The notes: generated by a model not told the origin, from the sequence alone. A DNA stretch of 64,000 nucleotides from Bordetella genomosp. 1 (GCF_002261335.1 NZ_NEVL01000006.1:186001-250000), one strand, 5' to 3'; positions 35,469-44,889 are shown, numbered from the stretch's first letter. A program made the numbers and translations.

Positions 35469-35866
35469 GCCGCCGCTGGCTGGCGCGCCCGCGAACCCGA
35501 TGTCGCGCGCGCGCCACGTCCCCGAGCCCTCGCCGTGCGCCCCGTCCCGGCGTGGAATCGGGGGTTTTCAGGGCGCCGCGGGCGGGCCGCGCGCACGGCG
35601 ATCGGGCGGCGGGCCTTGTGCCGTCTGCATCGCGGCGGCATGCCGATCCGGCCCCGCCATCGGGGCGCCCGCACTTTCAAATTCCTTAATCGTCTGTCAA
35701 TTACCGGCAACGCAAAACAAGTGGGCCGCGCGGGTTTGCATTCGCCCGGCGTTGGCAGTAAGGTGGCCCCAAATTTCACAAAAATTTCACATTCCACAAT
35801 CTGCGTAGCCCCGTCCGCGCCGCCGAGCGCACGGGCGTTTTCGCCTTCATTAGCTGGATCACCCGC
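35469..35866 (+). other. Intergenic region before the glycosyltransferase gene
   Basis: The first 200 bp are GC-rich and featureless, with no convincing gene. From about 35680 it turns AT-richer, with TTCCTTAATCG and CTGTCAATTACC, and then a tandem AAATTTCACA repeat. This half looks like the promoter region of the glycosyltransferase-kinase pair. Confidence 0.55.
35771..35791 (+). promoter_or_regulatory. Tandem direct repeat, 11-bp period
   Basis: AAATTTCACA occurs twice with one base between, so TTTCACA recurs every 11 bp, one helical turn. Such spacing is typical of OmpR/PhoB-class response-regulator sites. It lies about 80 bp upstream of the GTG start. Which regulator would bind is unknown. 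Confidence 0.45.
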
Positions 35867-36985
35867 GTGACGAACCCACTGCGCATCGTGCATGCCGAAG
35901 CCGCCATCGGTTTCGGTGGCCAGGAACAGCGCATCCTCAAAGAAATGACGGCCATGCGCGAGCGCGGCCACCACGTCGAACTGATCTGCCAGCCGCATGC
36001 GAAGCTGGTGGAGCGCGCCGGCGCGGCCGGCTTCAAGGTGCACACCGTACAGATGGGCGGCCTGCTCAATCTGTTGCGCGGCCTGCCCAAGGTGCGGCGC
36101 ATCCTGCGCGAAGGCCGCTTCGACGTGCTCAACACGCACAGCCGCATCGACACGCTGCTGGCCGGCATCGCCGCGCGCACCATGGGCTTTCCGCTGGTGG
36201 TGCGCACGCGCCACCTGAGCAACCGCGTGAATTCGATGTTTGCCTACACCTGGGTGCCGCACCGCGTGAGCACGGTGAGCAACCACGTGCGCGACTACCT
36301 GATCGAGCGCGGCGTGCCGCCCGCCCGCGTCGAGACCATCTATTCGCCGATCAAGCTGCCGCCCGCCGGCCTGCAATCGACGATCCGCGCCGAGCTCGGC
36401 ATCGGCGCCGACGATATCGTGATCTGCTGTGTCGCCATCCTGCGCGCCACCAAGGGCCATCGCGAGCTGATCGAGGCGCTGCGCCCCATCATGCTGGTGC
36501 GCCCCGACATCCACCTGGTGCTGGTGGGCAGCGGCTCGCCCCTGTTCGAACAGCTCCAGGCGCTGATCAAGGAGATCGGCCTGGAGAAGCAGATCCACAT
36601 GCTGGGGTTCCGCGACGACGTGCCGCAGATCCTGTCCGGCAGCGATATCTTCGCGCTGCCCACGCTCAAGGAAGCCTCGGGCACCGTGTTCGTGGAAGCC
36701 GCCGCCTGCGGCCTGCCGGTCGTCGGCGTGGACACGGGCGGCGTGAGCGAGATGCTCAAGCCGGGCGAAACCGGCCTGCTGGTGCCGCCCAACGACATTC
36801 CCGCCCTGCGCGACGTGCTGCAGCGCCTGATCGAATCGCCCGAGCTGCGCCGGCAGATGGGCCAGGCCGGCGAGCACCTGGTGCGCGACGAGGGCAAGTT
36901 CTCCTTGCCGCGCCTGGCCGAGCGCACCGAAGAGGTCTATCGCAAATGGCTGGCCGAACGCCGGCCCGGCCACGCCGCACGCTGA
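35867..36985 (+). CDS. Glycosyltransferase family 4
   Basis: A 372-residue GT-B enzyme, probably acting on LPS core or another surface glycan on the cytosolic face of the inner membrane. The N-terminal acceptor half starts LRIVHAEAAIGFGGQEQRIL. The C-terminal nucleotide-sugar half has GSGSPLFEQLQALIKEIGL and the EX7E motif in EASGTVFVEAAACGLPVVG. The start is a GTG; there is no ATG upstream in frame. It is followed after 23 bp by a YrbL-like kinase, and such pairs occur in LPS core loci. The donor and acceptor cannot be told. Confidence 0.88.
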   Translation: MTNPLRIVHAEAAIGFGGQEQRILKEMTAMRERGHHVELICQPHAKLVERAGAAGFKVHTVQMGGLLNLLRGLPKVRRILREGRFDVLNTHSRIDTLLAGIAARTMGFPLVVRTRHLSNRVNSMFAYTWVPHRVSTVSNHVRDYLIERGVPPARVETIYSPIKLPPAGLQSTIRAELGIGADDIVICCVAILRATKGHRELIEALRPIMLVRPDIHLVLVGSGSPLFEQLQALIKEIGLEKQIHMLGFRDDVPQILSGSDIFALPTLKEASGTVFVEAAACGLPVVGVDTGGVSEMLKPGETGLLVPPNDIPALRDVLQRLIESPELRRQMGQAGEHLVRDEGKFSLPRLAERTEEVYRKWLAERRPGHAAR

Positions 36986-37008
36986 ACGCCCGCCGCAACA
37001 CCATCGCC

Positions 37009-37782
37009 ATGACGCCACCGCTCGCCACACCCGCCACCCCGAACGTGCTCTCGCCCCAGCCGGCCGAACTGGTCGCGCAGGCGTTCGCCATCGCCACCGT
37101 GCCGCACGCGTTCCAGGTCATCGACCTGACGCAGGCGCGCATCGTGGCCTCGGGCAGCGAGCGCGACGTCTACGAGCACCCGACCGATCCGAACCTGCTG
37201 ATCAAGATCGTGAACCGCGCGCGCGCCAACGAGCCGGGCCGCCGCGCCCATTGGCACAAGAAGTTCCATCGCGAGCAGGCGCACCGGGTCTTCCTGACCG
37301 AACTGATCGAGTATGTCTCGACCACGGTCCAGCGCAACGCGCCGGACGGCAACGTGCTGCTGTCGCGCATCGCCGGCCTGGTGAACACCAGCGCGGGCCT
37401 GGGCCTGGCGGTGGAGAAGATCGTGGACGAAAGCGGCCACGTCGCGCCCACGCTGCAGCAGGTGGTGAAGGACAGCGGCTTTCCGGCCGCGTTGCGCCGC
37501 CAGGTGCGCGACTTCTTCGTGGCCCTGACCGAGTCGCACGTGATCTTCAACGACGTGAGCGCGCGCAACATCGTGGTGGGCCGCAACGCCGACGGCGTGG
37601 CGGGCCTGTACCTGGTCGACGGGTACGGCCCCAAGCAGCTGCTGCCGTTCTACGCCTGGAGCAAATCCATGAACCGGCGCCGCATCATGCGCAAGTACGT
37701 GGAGCTCGAGGGCAAGCTCGAGCGCATGGGCGCGCAGGCCCTGAGCCTCAAATCCGCGCCCGCATCGCTTGCGGGGCAATGA
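37009..37782 (+). CDS. YrbL-family (PhoP regulatory network) protein-kinase-like protein
   Basis: A 257-residue member of the YrbL family, structurally a small kinase fold. IVASGSERDVYEHPTDPNLLIKIV resembles the nucleotide-binding lobe with its Lys, and SHVIFNDVSARNIVV the catalytic loop with Asp and Asn. E. coli yrbL is activated by PhoP and BasR. Its biochemical target is not established; an LPS sugar kinase is plausible because of the adjoining glycosyltransferase. I use the ATG at 37009; an in-frame start 63 bases upstream would overlap the previous gene and adds only basic sequence. It ends at an intrinsic terminator. Confidence 0.85.
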   Translation: MTPPLATPATPNVLSPQPAELVAQAFAIATVPHAFQVIDLTQARIVASGSERDVYEHPTDPNLLIKIVNRARANEPGRRAHWHKKFHREQAHRVFLTELIEYVSTTVQRNAPDGNVLLSRIAGLVNTSAGLGLAVEKIVDESGHVAPTLQQVVKDSGFPAALRRQVRDFFVALTESHVIFNDVSARNIVVGRNADGVAGLYLVDGYGPKQLLPFYAWSKSMNRRRIMRKYVELEGKLERMGAQALSLKSAPASLAGQ

Positions 37783-37784
37783 AG

Positions 37785-37812
37785 AAGCCGGCCTCGAGGC
37801 CGGCTTTTTTTT
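37785..37812 (+). terminator. Intrinsic terminator after the GT4-YrbL pair
   Basis: AAGCCGGCCTCGAGGCCGGC reads as a perfect inverted repeat followed by T8. It begins 3 bp after the stop codon and separates this unit from the convergent MFS gene. Confidence 0.95.
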
Positions 37813-37828
37813 GGGTCGATACCGGCGG

Positions 37829-39139
37829 CTATTTGTTGACGAGCTTCGCCGGCTGCGCCAGCGCGATCAGCGCACCGATCGTGAGGCAGCCCGCCAGCAT
37901 GTAGAGGCCGGTGTTGGTGGTGCCGGTGAGATCCTTGAGCCAGCCGACGAGATAGGGGCTGACGAAGCCGGCGAGGTTGCCCACCGAGTTGATCAGCGCG
38001 ATGCCCGCGGCGGCCGCGGTGCCGCCCAGGATGGCCGTGGGCTGGCTCCAGAACAGCGGCAGCACCGTGCAGATGCCGATGTTGGCGATGGTGAGCGCGA
38101 CCATCGCGAGCGAGGTGTTGCCGCCCCACAGCGCCGACAGCACCAGGCCGATGGCGCCGAACAGCGCCGGGATGGCCAGATGCCAGCGGCGCTCGCGCCT
38201 GCGGTCGGAGCTGCGCGAGATCAGGATCATGCCGATCACCGCGAACAGATTCGGGATGGCGGTGAGCAGGCCGATCATGAGCGGGCTCTGCACGCCGCTG
38301 CCCTTGATCAGCGTCGGCATCCAGAAACCCACGCCGTACAGCCCCATCACGAACGAGAAATAGATCAGCGCCATGGCCCAGACGCGCGGATGCGACAGCG
38401 CGGCGCGCAGCGGCGGGTCGGTCTTTTCGGTTTCCTCGGCGGCGACGTGGCGCATGAGCACCTCCTTCTCGCGCGCCGACAGCCACTTGGCGCGATCGAT
38501 GCGATCGTCGAGGTACATCAGCACCGCGATCCCGATCAGGATCGACGGGATGCCCTCGATCAGGAACAGCCACTGCCAGCCGCTCCAGCCATGCGCGCCG
38601 TGGAAGGTCGACATGATCCAGCCCGACAGCGGGCCGCCGATCAGGCCCGACAGCGGCACCGCGGTCATGAAGAAGGTCGTGATGCCGCCGCGGCGCGCGT
38701 TGGGATACCAATAGGTGAGGTAGAGGATGATGCCCGGGAAGAAGCCCGCCTCGGCCGCGCCCAGCAGGAAACGCAGCACATAGAACATCGTGGGCGTGCT
38801 CACGAACATCATGGCCGTGGAGATCAGGCCCCACGTGATCATGATGCGCGCGATCCAGATGCGCGCGCCCACCTTGTGCAGGATCACGTTGCTGGGCACC
38901 TCGAAGATGAAGTAGCCGATGAAGAAGATCCCCGCGCCCAGGCCATAGACGGTATCGCTGAACTGCAGCTCCTGCAGCATCTGCAGCTTCGCGAAGCCCA
39001 CGTTGACGCGATCCAGGTAGGCCACCACGTAGCACAGCACCAGGAACGGAACCAGCCGCCAGCTGACCTTGCGGTAGATGGCATCTTCTTCGCCGGCGGG
39101 CACGGACGGGGCCGCGCCGGAAGCGATCGTGCTCTGCAT
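37829..39139 (-). CDS. MFS transporter, anion:cation symporter family
   Basis: A 436-residue carrier with 12 predicted membrane helices. The first helix region is VPFLVLCYVVAYLDRVNVGFAKLQM, whose DRVNVGFA is the signature of the ACS family (phthalate, tartrate, glucarate, 4-hydroxyphenylacetate carriers). A central loop holds RIDRAKWLSAREKEVLM. The ATG has GGAGACAATC before it. It imports an organic anion by proton symport; the substrate is not evident. It lies 177 bp downstream of a two-component pair on the same strand, which probably controls it. Confidence 0.92.
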   Translation of the reverse strand: MQSTIASGAAPSVPAGEEDAIYRKVSWRLVPFLVLCYVVAYLDRVNVGFAKLQMLQELQFSDTVYGLGAGIFFIGYFIFEVPSNVILHKVGARIWIARIMITWGLISTAMMFVSTPTMFYVLRFLLGAAEAGFFPGIILYLTYWYPNARRGGITTFFMTAVPLSGLIGGPLSGWIMSTFHGAHGWSGWQWLFLIEGIPSILIGIAVLMYLDDRIDRAKWLSAREKEVLMRHVAAEETEKTDPPLRAALSHPRVWAMALIYFSFVMGLYGVGFWMPTLIKGSGVQSPLMIGLLTAIPNLFAVIGMILISRSSDRRRERRWHLAIPALFGAIGLVLSALWGGNTSLAMVALTIANIGICTVLPLFWSQPTAILGGTAAAAGIALINSVGNLAGFVSPYLVGWLKDLTGTTNTGLYMLAGCLTIGALIALAQPAKLVNK

Positions 39140-39316
39140 GATTGTCTCCTTCGATGAACGCGCGCCGGCTCTTTGCGGCCGGATGCGCGCGGGGCCGGGA
39201 CGGCTCGCATATAGTGAAGGAGGCTAGAGGCGAGCGATGACAGCAACCTGAATTTTCGGGTAATCGAGCAGCCCCGATGCGGCGAGCGATGCTCGCGAAA
39301 CTCTCGCCGTTGCCGC

Positions 39317-39952
39317 TCAGCCTGCGTCGTCGTGCAGCGCCTGCGCCATGCGCACCAGGTCGGCGAGCGAGGCCGCATCCATCTTGCGCATCACATTGCC
39401 TCGCCGGACCTTGACGGTGATCTCGCTCACGTCGAGCCGGTCGGCCACCTGCTTGTTGAGCAGACCCTCCACCACCAGCGCCATCACCTGGCGCTCGCCC
39501 TCGTTGAGCGTCTGCCAGCGCGCACGCAGCCCCTCGCGCGCGGCCTGGCGCATGCGGCGCTGGCGATCGCGCCCGATGGCCTGCTGGATGGCGTCGAGCA
39601 GGTCCTGTTCGCGAAAGGGCTTGGCGAGGAAATCCACGGCGCCCTGCTTCATGGCGCCCACCGACATGGCGATGTCGCCGTGGCCGGTGATGAAGATGAC
39701 GGGCAGGTGGATCCCCAGGCCCGCCATCTGGCGCTGGAACTCCAGCCCGCTCAGGCCCGGCATGCGCACGTCGAGCACCAGGCAACCCGGCGCGTCCTCG
39801 CGCGGCGCGTCCATGAAGGCCTGCGCGGACGCGTGCGTGCGCACCTGCAGGCCCACCGAGGTGAGCAGGTCGTCGAGCGCCTCCCGCACGCCGGCATCGT
39901 CGTCCACCACGTGCACCACGGGTGCGCGTTCATCGTTCGGGAGAGAGGTCAT
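39317..39952 (-). CDS. FixJ/TodT-type response regulator
   Basis: A 211-residue protein: an intact receiver with Asp17-19 pocket (VVDDDAGVREAL), phospho-acceptor Asp61 (LVLDVRMPGLSGLEFQ), Thr in ITGHGDIAMSV and Lys in FLAKPF. A LuxR/NarL-type HTH follows (LNEGERQVMALVVEGLLNKQVADRLDVSEITVKVRRGNVMRK). It starts at 39952 and overlaps the upstream histidine-kinase stop by 4 bp (ATGA), so it is translationally coupled. The nearby MFS anion carrier is its likely target. Confidence 0.93.
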   Translation of the reverse strand: MTSLPNDERAPVVHVVDDDAGVREALDDLLTSVGLQVRTHASAQAFMDAPREDAPGCLVLDVRMPGLSGLEFQRQMAGLGIHLPVIFITGHGDIAMSVGAMKQGAVDFLAKPFREQDLLDAIQQAIGRDRQRRMRQAAREGLRARWQTLNEGERQVMALVVEGLLNKQVADRLDVSEITVKVRRGNVMRKMDAASLADLVRMAQALHDDAG

Positions 39953-41055
39953 GCATGGGCTCCTGCGGTAATGGCGGTGGCGGTGGCGGGCAGGCTCACG
40001 CGAAACACCGCGCCGCCGGCGGGCGGCGACTGCGCCTCCAGGGTGCCGCCCTGGGCTTCGACGATGGCGCGGCACAGCGTGAGACCGAGGCCGATGCCGC
40101 CTTCCTTGGTGGTCCAGAACGCGTCGAACAGATGCGTCTGGGCCTGCGCGCTCAGGCCCGGGCCGGTATCGGATACCGTCAGCATCACGCGCGTGCCGTC
40201 GCGCGAGGTCGCCAGCGAGAGCCGGCGCGTGGCGCTCTGCTGCATGGCCTCGACCGCATTGAGCACCAGATTGCCGAGCACCTGCTGCAGCTGCACGGGG
40301 TCGGCCAGCACGCTGGGCAGGCCCTCTTCGAGGTCGATGGCGAGCGCGATGTCGTGGCGGTCGATCTCGCCGCGCGCGATCGCCACGGCCTCGATCACCG
40401 CCGCGTTCACGTCCAGCGCCAGGCGCTGCGGCGCCTCGTTGCGCGCCAGGCTGCGCACCCGCGTGATGACGTCGCTGGCCCGCTGCGCGTCGGCCACCAC
40501 GCGTTCCACGGCGCGCTCGGCGCGCTCGAGATTGGGCGGCGCCATGCGCAGCCAGCGCAGCCCCGCGTGCGCGCTGGCCGAGATCGCCGCCAGCGGCTGG
40601 TTCACCTCATGCGCGATGGAGGTGGTGAGCTCGCCCAGGCTGCGGATGCGCGCGATGCGCGCGAGCTGGGCCCGCGCCTCGTGCGCGGCCGCCTGCGCGG
40701 CGGCCAGCCGCAGCGCGAGATAGGTGGTGATGCCGATGGCGGCAATGCTGATCGCCCCGTTGATCAGGCCGGACTCATGCATGCGCAGGCCCGACGCGGT
40801 GATGAGCATGCTGACGAGCGTCAGCACGACGCACGCCACCGCCACCAGGATCACGCCGCGGCGCGGCAGCAACAGCATCGCGAGCAGGATCACGAGCACG
40901 TGGAACACGGCCACCGCGATCTCCAGCCGCGTGACCGTATCGGCCACGAACACCCCGGCCATCAGCGCGGCGATCAGCCCCGCGCGCGCGGCCAGGCGCA
41001 CCGGTGCGCGGGCATCGGGCTTGGGCGTGACGCTGGACACATCGGACACGGACAT
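39949..41055 (-). CDS. Membrane sensor histidine kinase (FixL-like kinase core)
   Basis: A 368-residue kinase. Three to four membrane helices in the first 120 residues have almost no periplasmic loop, suggesting membrane or intracellular sensing. HisKA contains His149 in SIAHEVNQPLAAISASAHAG, the HK4/FixL type. HATPase_c has N-box NLVLNAVEAMQQS and G-boxes DTGPGLS and GGIGLGLTLCRAIVEAQGG. It is co-translated with the FixJ-type regulator downstream. The signal is unknown; by position, possibly the substrate of the MFS carrier. Confidence 0.92.
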   Translation of the reverse strand: MSVSDVSSVTPKPDARAPVRLAARAGLIAALMAGVFVADTVTRLEIAVAVFHVLVILLAMLLLPRRGVILVAVACVVLTLVSMLITASGLRMHESGLINGAISIAAIGITTYLALRLAAAQAAAHEARAQLARIARIRSLGELTTSIAHEVNQPLAAISASAHAGLRWLRMAPPNLERAERAVERVVADAQRASDVITRVRSLARNEAPQRLALDVNAAVIEAVAIARGEIDRHDIALAIDLEEGLPSVLADPVQLQQVLGNLVLNAVEAMQQSATRRLSLATSRDGTRVMLTVSDTGPGLSAQAQTHLFDAFWTTKEGGIGLGLTLCRAIVEAQGGTLEAQSPPAGGAVFRVSLPATATAITAGAHA

Positions 41056-41100
41056 CGGAAACCCCGGCGGTGGACGAGCTCGATTTTAGCGGGGCGCGCC

Positions 41101-42387
41101 TCAGGCCGGATCATCCAGGCTGAAGCGCTCCGCCTCCTCGTCGTAGGCATACAACTCGGCATAGCGGCCCCACTGGACGACCGCCTGCAGCGTCTGTTCG
41201 GCATAGCCGGGCGACATGTGGTCCTCGAGCTCGTCGCGAAAGCGCCGCGCCGGCGCCTGGTGCGCGGCGCGGTCGTCCAGCACGCGGCGGATGTGGGCGG
41301 CCAGCGGCACGTAGCTCTGCAGATGTTGCGCGAACAACTGCTTGCGCTGGTCCACCCCGGCCTGCACGTAGCGCCGGCCGGCGGCCAGCAGCCGCAGGTC
41401 CCCGTCGCCGAGCTCCGCGAAGCGCAGGTGCTGGAGCGTTTCCGCCACCGGGAACAGCTCGTCGGCCTCGTAATGCAGGGCCGCCGCCAACTGCGGCAGG
41501 TCGGCCTTGCCCTCGTAGGGCGCCGCCGCCAGCGTCTCCAGCAGGCCGGCCATTGCGTTGGTCGAGACCGGCGCGAGCACGCCGGCCAGGCCCGCGGCGG
41601 CGCTCGCGGGCGCGGCGGGCCGCGCGGGCGCCGGCTGCGTCATGCGCACGTAGATGTCCTCGACCAGCGCGCGGAAGGCCGGATCGTGGCGATCGCGCGG
41701 ACGCGGCAGGTCGATGCGCAGCTCGGCCATGACACGCCCCGGGTTGGACGAGAACACCAGCAGCCGGTCGCACATCAGCACGGCCTCCTCGATGTTGTGG
41801 GTCACCATCAGCATGGCCTGGATCGGCATGCGCCCGTCCGCCCACAGGTCGAGCAGGTCGGATCGCAGGGTTTCCGCCGTCAACACGTCGAGCGCGGAAA
41901 ACGGCTCGTCGAGCAGCAGCACGTCGGGGTCGACCACCAGCGCGCGCGCCAGGCCCACGCGCTGCCGCATCCCGCCCGAGAGCTCCTTGGGATAGGCGTT
42001 CTCGAACCCGTCGAGACCGATCAGGTCGATGGCCTGCAGCGCGCGGCGGCGCCGCTCGCGCACCGGCACGTGACGCGCCTGCAGGCCGGTCTCCACATTC
42101 TCGAGCACGGTCAGCCAGGGAAACAGCGCGAAGCTCTGGAACACCATGGCCACGCGCGTGTCGTCGGCCCGCGCGATGGTGCCGCCCGAAGGCGCGATGA
42201 GGCCGGCGATCGAACGCAGCAGCGTGGACTTGCCCGAGCCCGAGCGGCCCAGCAGGCCCACGATCTCGCCGGCCGGCAGGCGCAGGTCCACGCCGTCGAG
42301 CACCAGGCGGTGGCTGCCCTCGCCCTTGCCGTAGACGTGGCGCAGGCCGCGCACGTCGATGAGCGCGGGGGAAGTGATTGCAGTCAT
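41101..42387 (-). CDS. ABC transporter ATP-binding protein with C-terminal AAA-associated domain
   Basis: A 428-residue ATPase of the nitrate/sulfonate/taurine class. Walker A is LLGRSGSGKSTLL, the Q-loop VFQSFALFPWLTV, the signature LSGGMRQRVGLARAL, Walker B DVLLLDEPFSALD and H-loop MVTHNIEEAV. After about residue 260 an AAA-associated domain follows (LPQLAAALHYEADELFPVAETLQHL...), seen in a subclass fused to NitT/TauT-type ATPases. Its start has AAGGAGAGAACC. The permease gene is 28 bp upstream; no binding protein is adjacent. Confidence 0.92.
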   Translation of the reverse strand: MTAITSPALIDVRGLRHVYGKGEGSHRLVLDGVDLRLPAGEIVGLLGRSGSGKSTLLRSIAGLIAPSGGTIARADDTRVAMVFQSFALFPWLTVLENVETGLQARHVPVRERRRRALQAIDLIGLDGFENAYPKELSGGMRQRVGLARALVVDPDVLLLDEPFSALDVLTAETLRSDLLDLWADGRMPIQAMLMVTHNIEEAVLMCDRLLVFSSNPGRVMAELRIDLPRPRDRHDPAFRALVEDIYVRMTQPAPARPAAPASAAAGLAGVLAPVSTNAMAGLLETLAAAPYEGKADLPQLAAALHYEADELFPVAETLQHLRFAELGDGDLRLLAAGRRYVQAGVDQRKQLFAQHLQSYVPLAAHIRRVLDDRAAHQAPARRFRDELEDHMSPGYAEQTLQAVVQWGRYAELYAYDEEAERFSLDDPA

Positions 42388-42415
42388 GGTTCTCTCCTTG
42401 CAGAGGCGCGGCGCG

Positions 42416-44164
42416 TCAGGCCACGCGGAAACGGCGCTCGGCGACGCGGTACAACGGCCGCCACAACAGATGGGTGAACCCGAGCACGAACACGCTCATC
42501 ACGATCACGCCCAGCGCCACGGCCACCGTGTCGCCCTGCTCCGTCGCCTGTGCGATGTACGCGCCCAGGCCGGTGGCCTGCAGGTGGCGCTGCCCCCACG
42601 AGATGGATTCGGCCACGATGCTGGCGTTCCACGAGCCGCCGGCCGCCGTGAGCGCGCCGGTCACATAGAACGGCAGGATCGCGGGCAGGATCAGGCGGCG
42701 CCAGCGCTGCCAGCCACGCAGGCCGAACACCTGCGCCGCCTCCTTCAGATCGGCGGGGATGGCGCTGGCGCCGGCGATGACGTTGAACAGGATGTACCAC
42801 TGCGTGCCCAGCACCATCAGCGGCGACAGCCACACCTCCGGATCCAGGTGCCAGCCCACGATCGCCATCACGGCAAACGGAAACAGCACGTTCGCCGGAA
42901 ACGCCGCCAGGAACTGCGCCACCGGCTGCACGCGCTGGGCCCACGCGGGCCGCATGCCCACCCACACGCCGACCGGCACCCACAGCAGGCTGGCCAGCAC
43001 CAGCAGCACGGTCACGCGCAGCAGCGTCAGGCAGCCCAGCCACAGCACCTGCCCCACCTGCGCCACGCTCAGATGCGTGACGGCGAAATCCGCCAGCAGC
43101 CAGGCCGCCCAGCCGCAGACGGCGGCCACGGCGCCGCGCCAGAGCCAGCGCGACAGCACCCCGGGCGGGCGCTCGACGGCCGGCGCGCGCGGCGCACGCC
43201 GCGGCCCGACCTCGGCCAGCCATTGCAGCAACCGCCCGATCAGCGCGAACGGCAGGCGCAGCCACTGCGTGCGGCGGATCAGCGCATAGACCCAGGAGCG
43301 CGGCCGCGACGACGCCGCGGTGAGCTCGACGCGAAACTTGTCGGCCCAGGTCACCACGGGCCGGAACACGAGCTGGTCGTACAGCAGGATCACGACCGCC
43401 ATGGCCAGCACCGCCCAGCCGATCGCGCGCAGGTCCTCCTGCGCGATCGCCTGCGCCAGCCACGAGCCGATGCCGGGCAGCGCCACGGTGGTGTCGCCCA
43501 CGGTGATGGCCTCCGAGGCGACCACGAAGAACCAGCCGCCCGACATCGACATCATCGTGTTCCAGATCAGGCCGGGCATGGCGAAGGGCAGGTCCAGGCG
43601 CAGGAAGCGCTGGCGCCGCGAGAAGCCGAATTGCCGCGCCACCTCGTCCAGGTCGGCCGGCACCGTGCGCAGCGACTGGTAGAAGCTGAAGGTCATGTTC
43701 CAGGCCTGGCTCGTGAAGATCGCGAACACGGCCGCGCACTCCACGCCGAGCTGGCTGCCCGGAAACCAGCCCATGAAAAAGCTCACGGTGAACGAGAGAA
43801 AGCCCAGCACCGGCACCGACTGCAGAATGTCGAGCGCGGGCACGATCAGCGCCGCCGCGCGGCGGCTGCGCGCCGCCAGCGTGCCCACCACGAAGGTGAA
43901 CACCAACGACACCGCCAGCGCGGCAAACATGCGCAGCGTCGTGAGCAGGGCATAGAAGGGCAGCCGCGCCAGGTCCAGCGGCATGGGCCGGGCCTCGAGC
44001 ACCGCCAGCGGCACCCGCATGCGCATCACGCCGTGCACCGCCAGCACCGCCAGCGCGGCCAGCAGCAGTAGCGCCACCGCATCGGCCCAGCTCGGCCGCA
44101 ACGACCGGCCGAGGCCGGGAGAAAGCAGGCGCGCGCCGCGCGTGACATCGAAGAAGAAAGCCAT
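42416..44164 (-). CDS. ABC transporter permease with two fused membrane domains
   Basis: A 582-residue protein made of two binding-protein-dependent transport domains in tandem (about 1-290 and 330-582), each with five to six membrane helices and an EAA loop (DLDEVARQFGFSRRQRFLRLDLP and DLKEAAQVFGLRGWQRWRRLILP). A single chain can thus replace a permease dimer. This organisation is common for the NitT/TauT-like class paired with an AAA-associated ATPase. No substrate-binding protein gene is in the neighbourhood, so the substrate is unknown. Confidence 0.92.
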   Translation of the reverse strand: MAFFFDVTRGARLLSPGLGRSLRPSWADAVALLLLAALAVLAVHGVMRMRVPLAVLEARPMPLDLARLPFYALLTTLRMFAALAVSLVFTFVVGTLAARSRRAAALIVPALDILQSVPVLGFLSFTVSFFMGWFPGSQLGVECAAVFAIFTSQAWNMTFSFYQSLRTVPADLDEVARQFGFSRRQRFLRLDLPFAMPGLIWNTMMSMSGGWFFVVASEAITVGDTTVALPGIGSWLAQAIAQEDLRAIGWAVLAMAVVILLYDQLVFRPVVTWADKFRVELTAASSRPRSWVYALIRRTQWLRLPFALIGRLLQWLAEVGPRRAPRAPAVERPPGVLSRWLWRGAVAAVCGWAAWLLADFAVTHLSVAQVGQVLWLGCLTLLRVTVLLVLASLLWVPVGVWVGMRPAWAQRVQPVAQFLAAFPANVLFPFAVMAIVGWHLDPEVWLSPLMVLGTQWYILFNVIAGASAIPADLKEAAQVFGLRGWQRWRRLILPAILPFYVTGALTAAGGSWNASIVAESISWGQRHLQATGLGAYIAQATEQGDTVAVALGVIVMSVFVLGFTHLLWRPLYRVAERRFRVA

Positions 44165-44323
44165 GATCCACCTGCCGCATCAAGCTGGGATTGCGTCGGG
44201 ATCAGGCTTCGGACAGGAGGAGAAACCGGGCCCCGACAGGACGCGGCAAACAGTAGCACCGGGCCCCCGGAGCGGGCCACGGGCATTTGGCATCGTGCGG
44301 ATATGCGACGGGCAGGCGGCGAT

Positions 44324-44335
44324 ATACCTTGGTAT
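44324..44335. promoter_or_regulatory. ATACC-TT-GGTAT inverted repeat upstream of the ABC operon
   Basis: A 12-bp inverted repeat, with GCGAT to its left and CGC to its right extending partial symmetry, sits about 160 bp upstream of the permease start in a gene-free gap of 236 bp. It is a candidate operator for the ABC genes. Confidence 0.35.
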
Positions 44336-44400
44336 CGCGCGCCCCGTGCAGGTGGCGGTGCAAGCCCGCCGCGAGGGTCAGGCCGGCCCGCCCGATGGCA

Positions 44401-44889
44401 TCAACCCTTGGCCCAATCGCCCCGGTTCCAGACGCCGGCATCGAGCTCGGCGCGGCCATTGGGCGCCTCGTCGGCGTCGGCATAGCGCGCCTGCGCCCGG
44501 CCATCTTCGGTGAAGCGCACCAGCAGCAGCGTGGCGCCGTCGGGCCGCACCGCGTTCAGCGTCGCGGTGCGCCAGTCGGTGGCGCCAGCCGCGCGCCATT
44601 GCAGCGCGATGGGCGCCGCGGCATCGCGCGCGCCGTAGCGGCACGCCGAGTCGCCGGTCGCCACGCCGGCCTGGCCGGCGGCAGCGGTCAGCGGCGTGTC
44701 CTTTTCCTCGAAGCGATACTCGACCGCCTTGCCGCTCTGGTTAACCGCGGCGCACGCGATCACCGGTGGCGCGACGTCGGCGCGCATCCGGTTGTAGGCC
44801 ACGGATGAGAACGTGACCGCGACCGCCAGTACCGCGATTGCGCCGAACATCCAGCGTTTGCCGACCCGGCGTTGCGTGCGAGTTTCCAT
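44401..44889 (-). CDS. Membrane-anchored periplasmic protein, hypothetical
   Basis: A 162-residue protein with one N-terminal membrane segment (about 14-30, MFGAIAVLAVAVTFSSVAY) and a periplasmic domain with two Cys (VIACAAVN, GDSACRYG) that could form a disulfide. No family was recognised. It lies 67 bp downstream of a Bug gene and about 236 bp upstream of the ABC permease on the same strand. It has no obvious functional link to either. Confidence 0.75.
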   Translation of the reverse strand: METRTQRRVGKRWMFGAIAVLAVAVTFSSVAYNRMRADVAPPVIACAAVNQSGKAVEYRFEEKDTPLTAAAGQAGVATGDSACRYGARDAAAPIALQWRAAGATDWRTATLNAVRPDGATLLLVRFTEDGRAQARYADADEAPNGRAELDAGVWNRGDWAKG

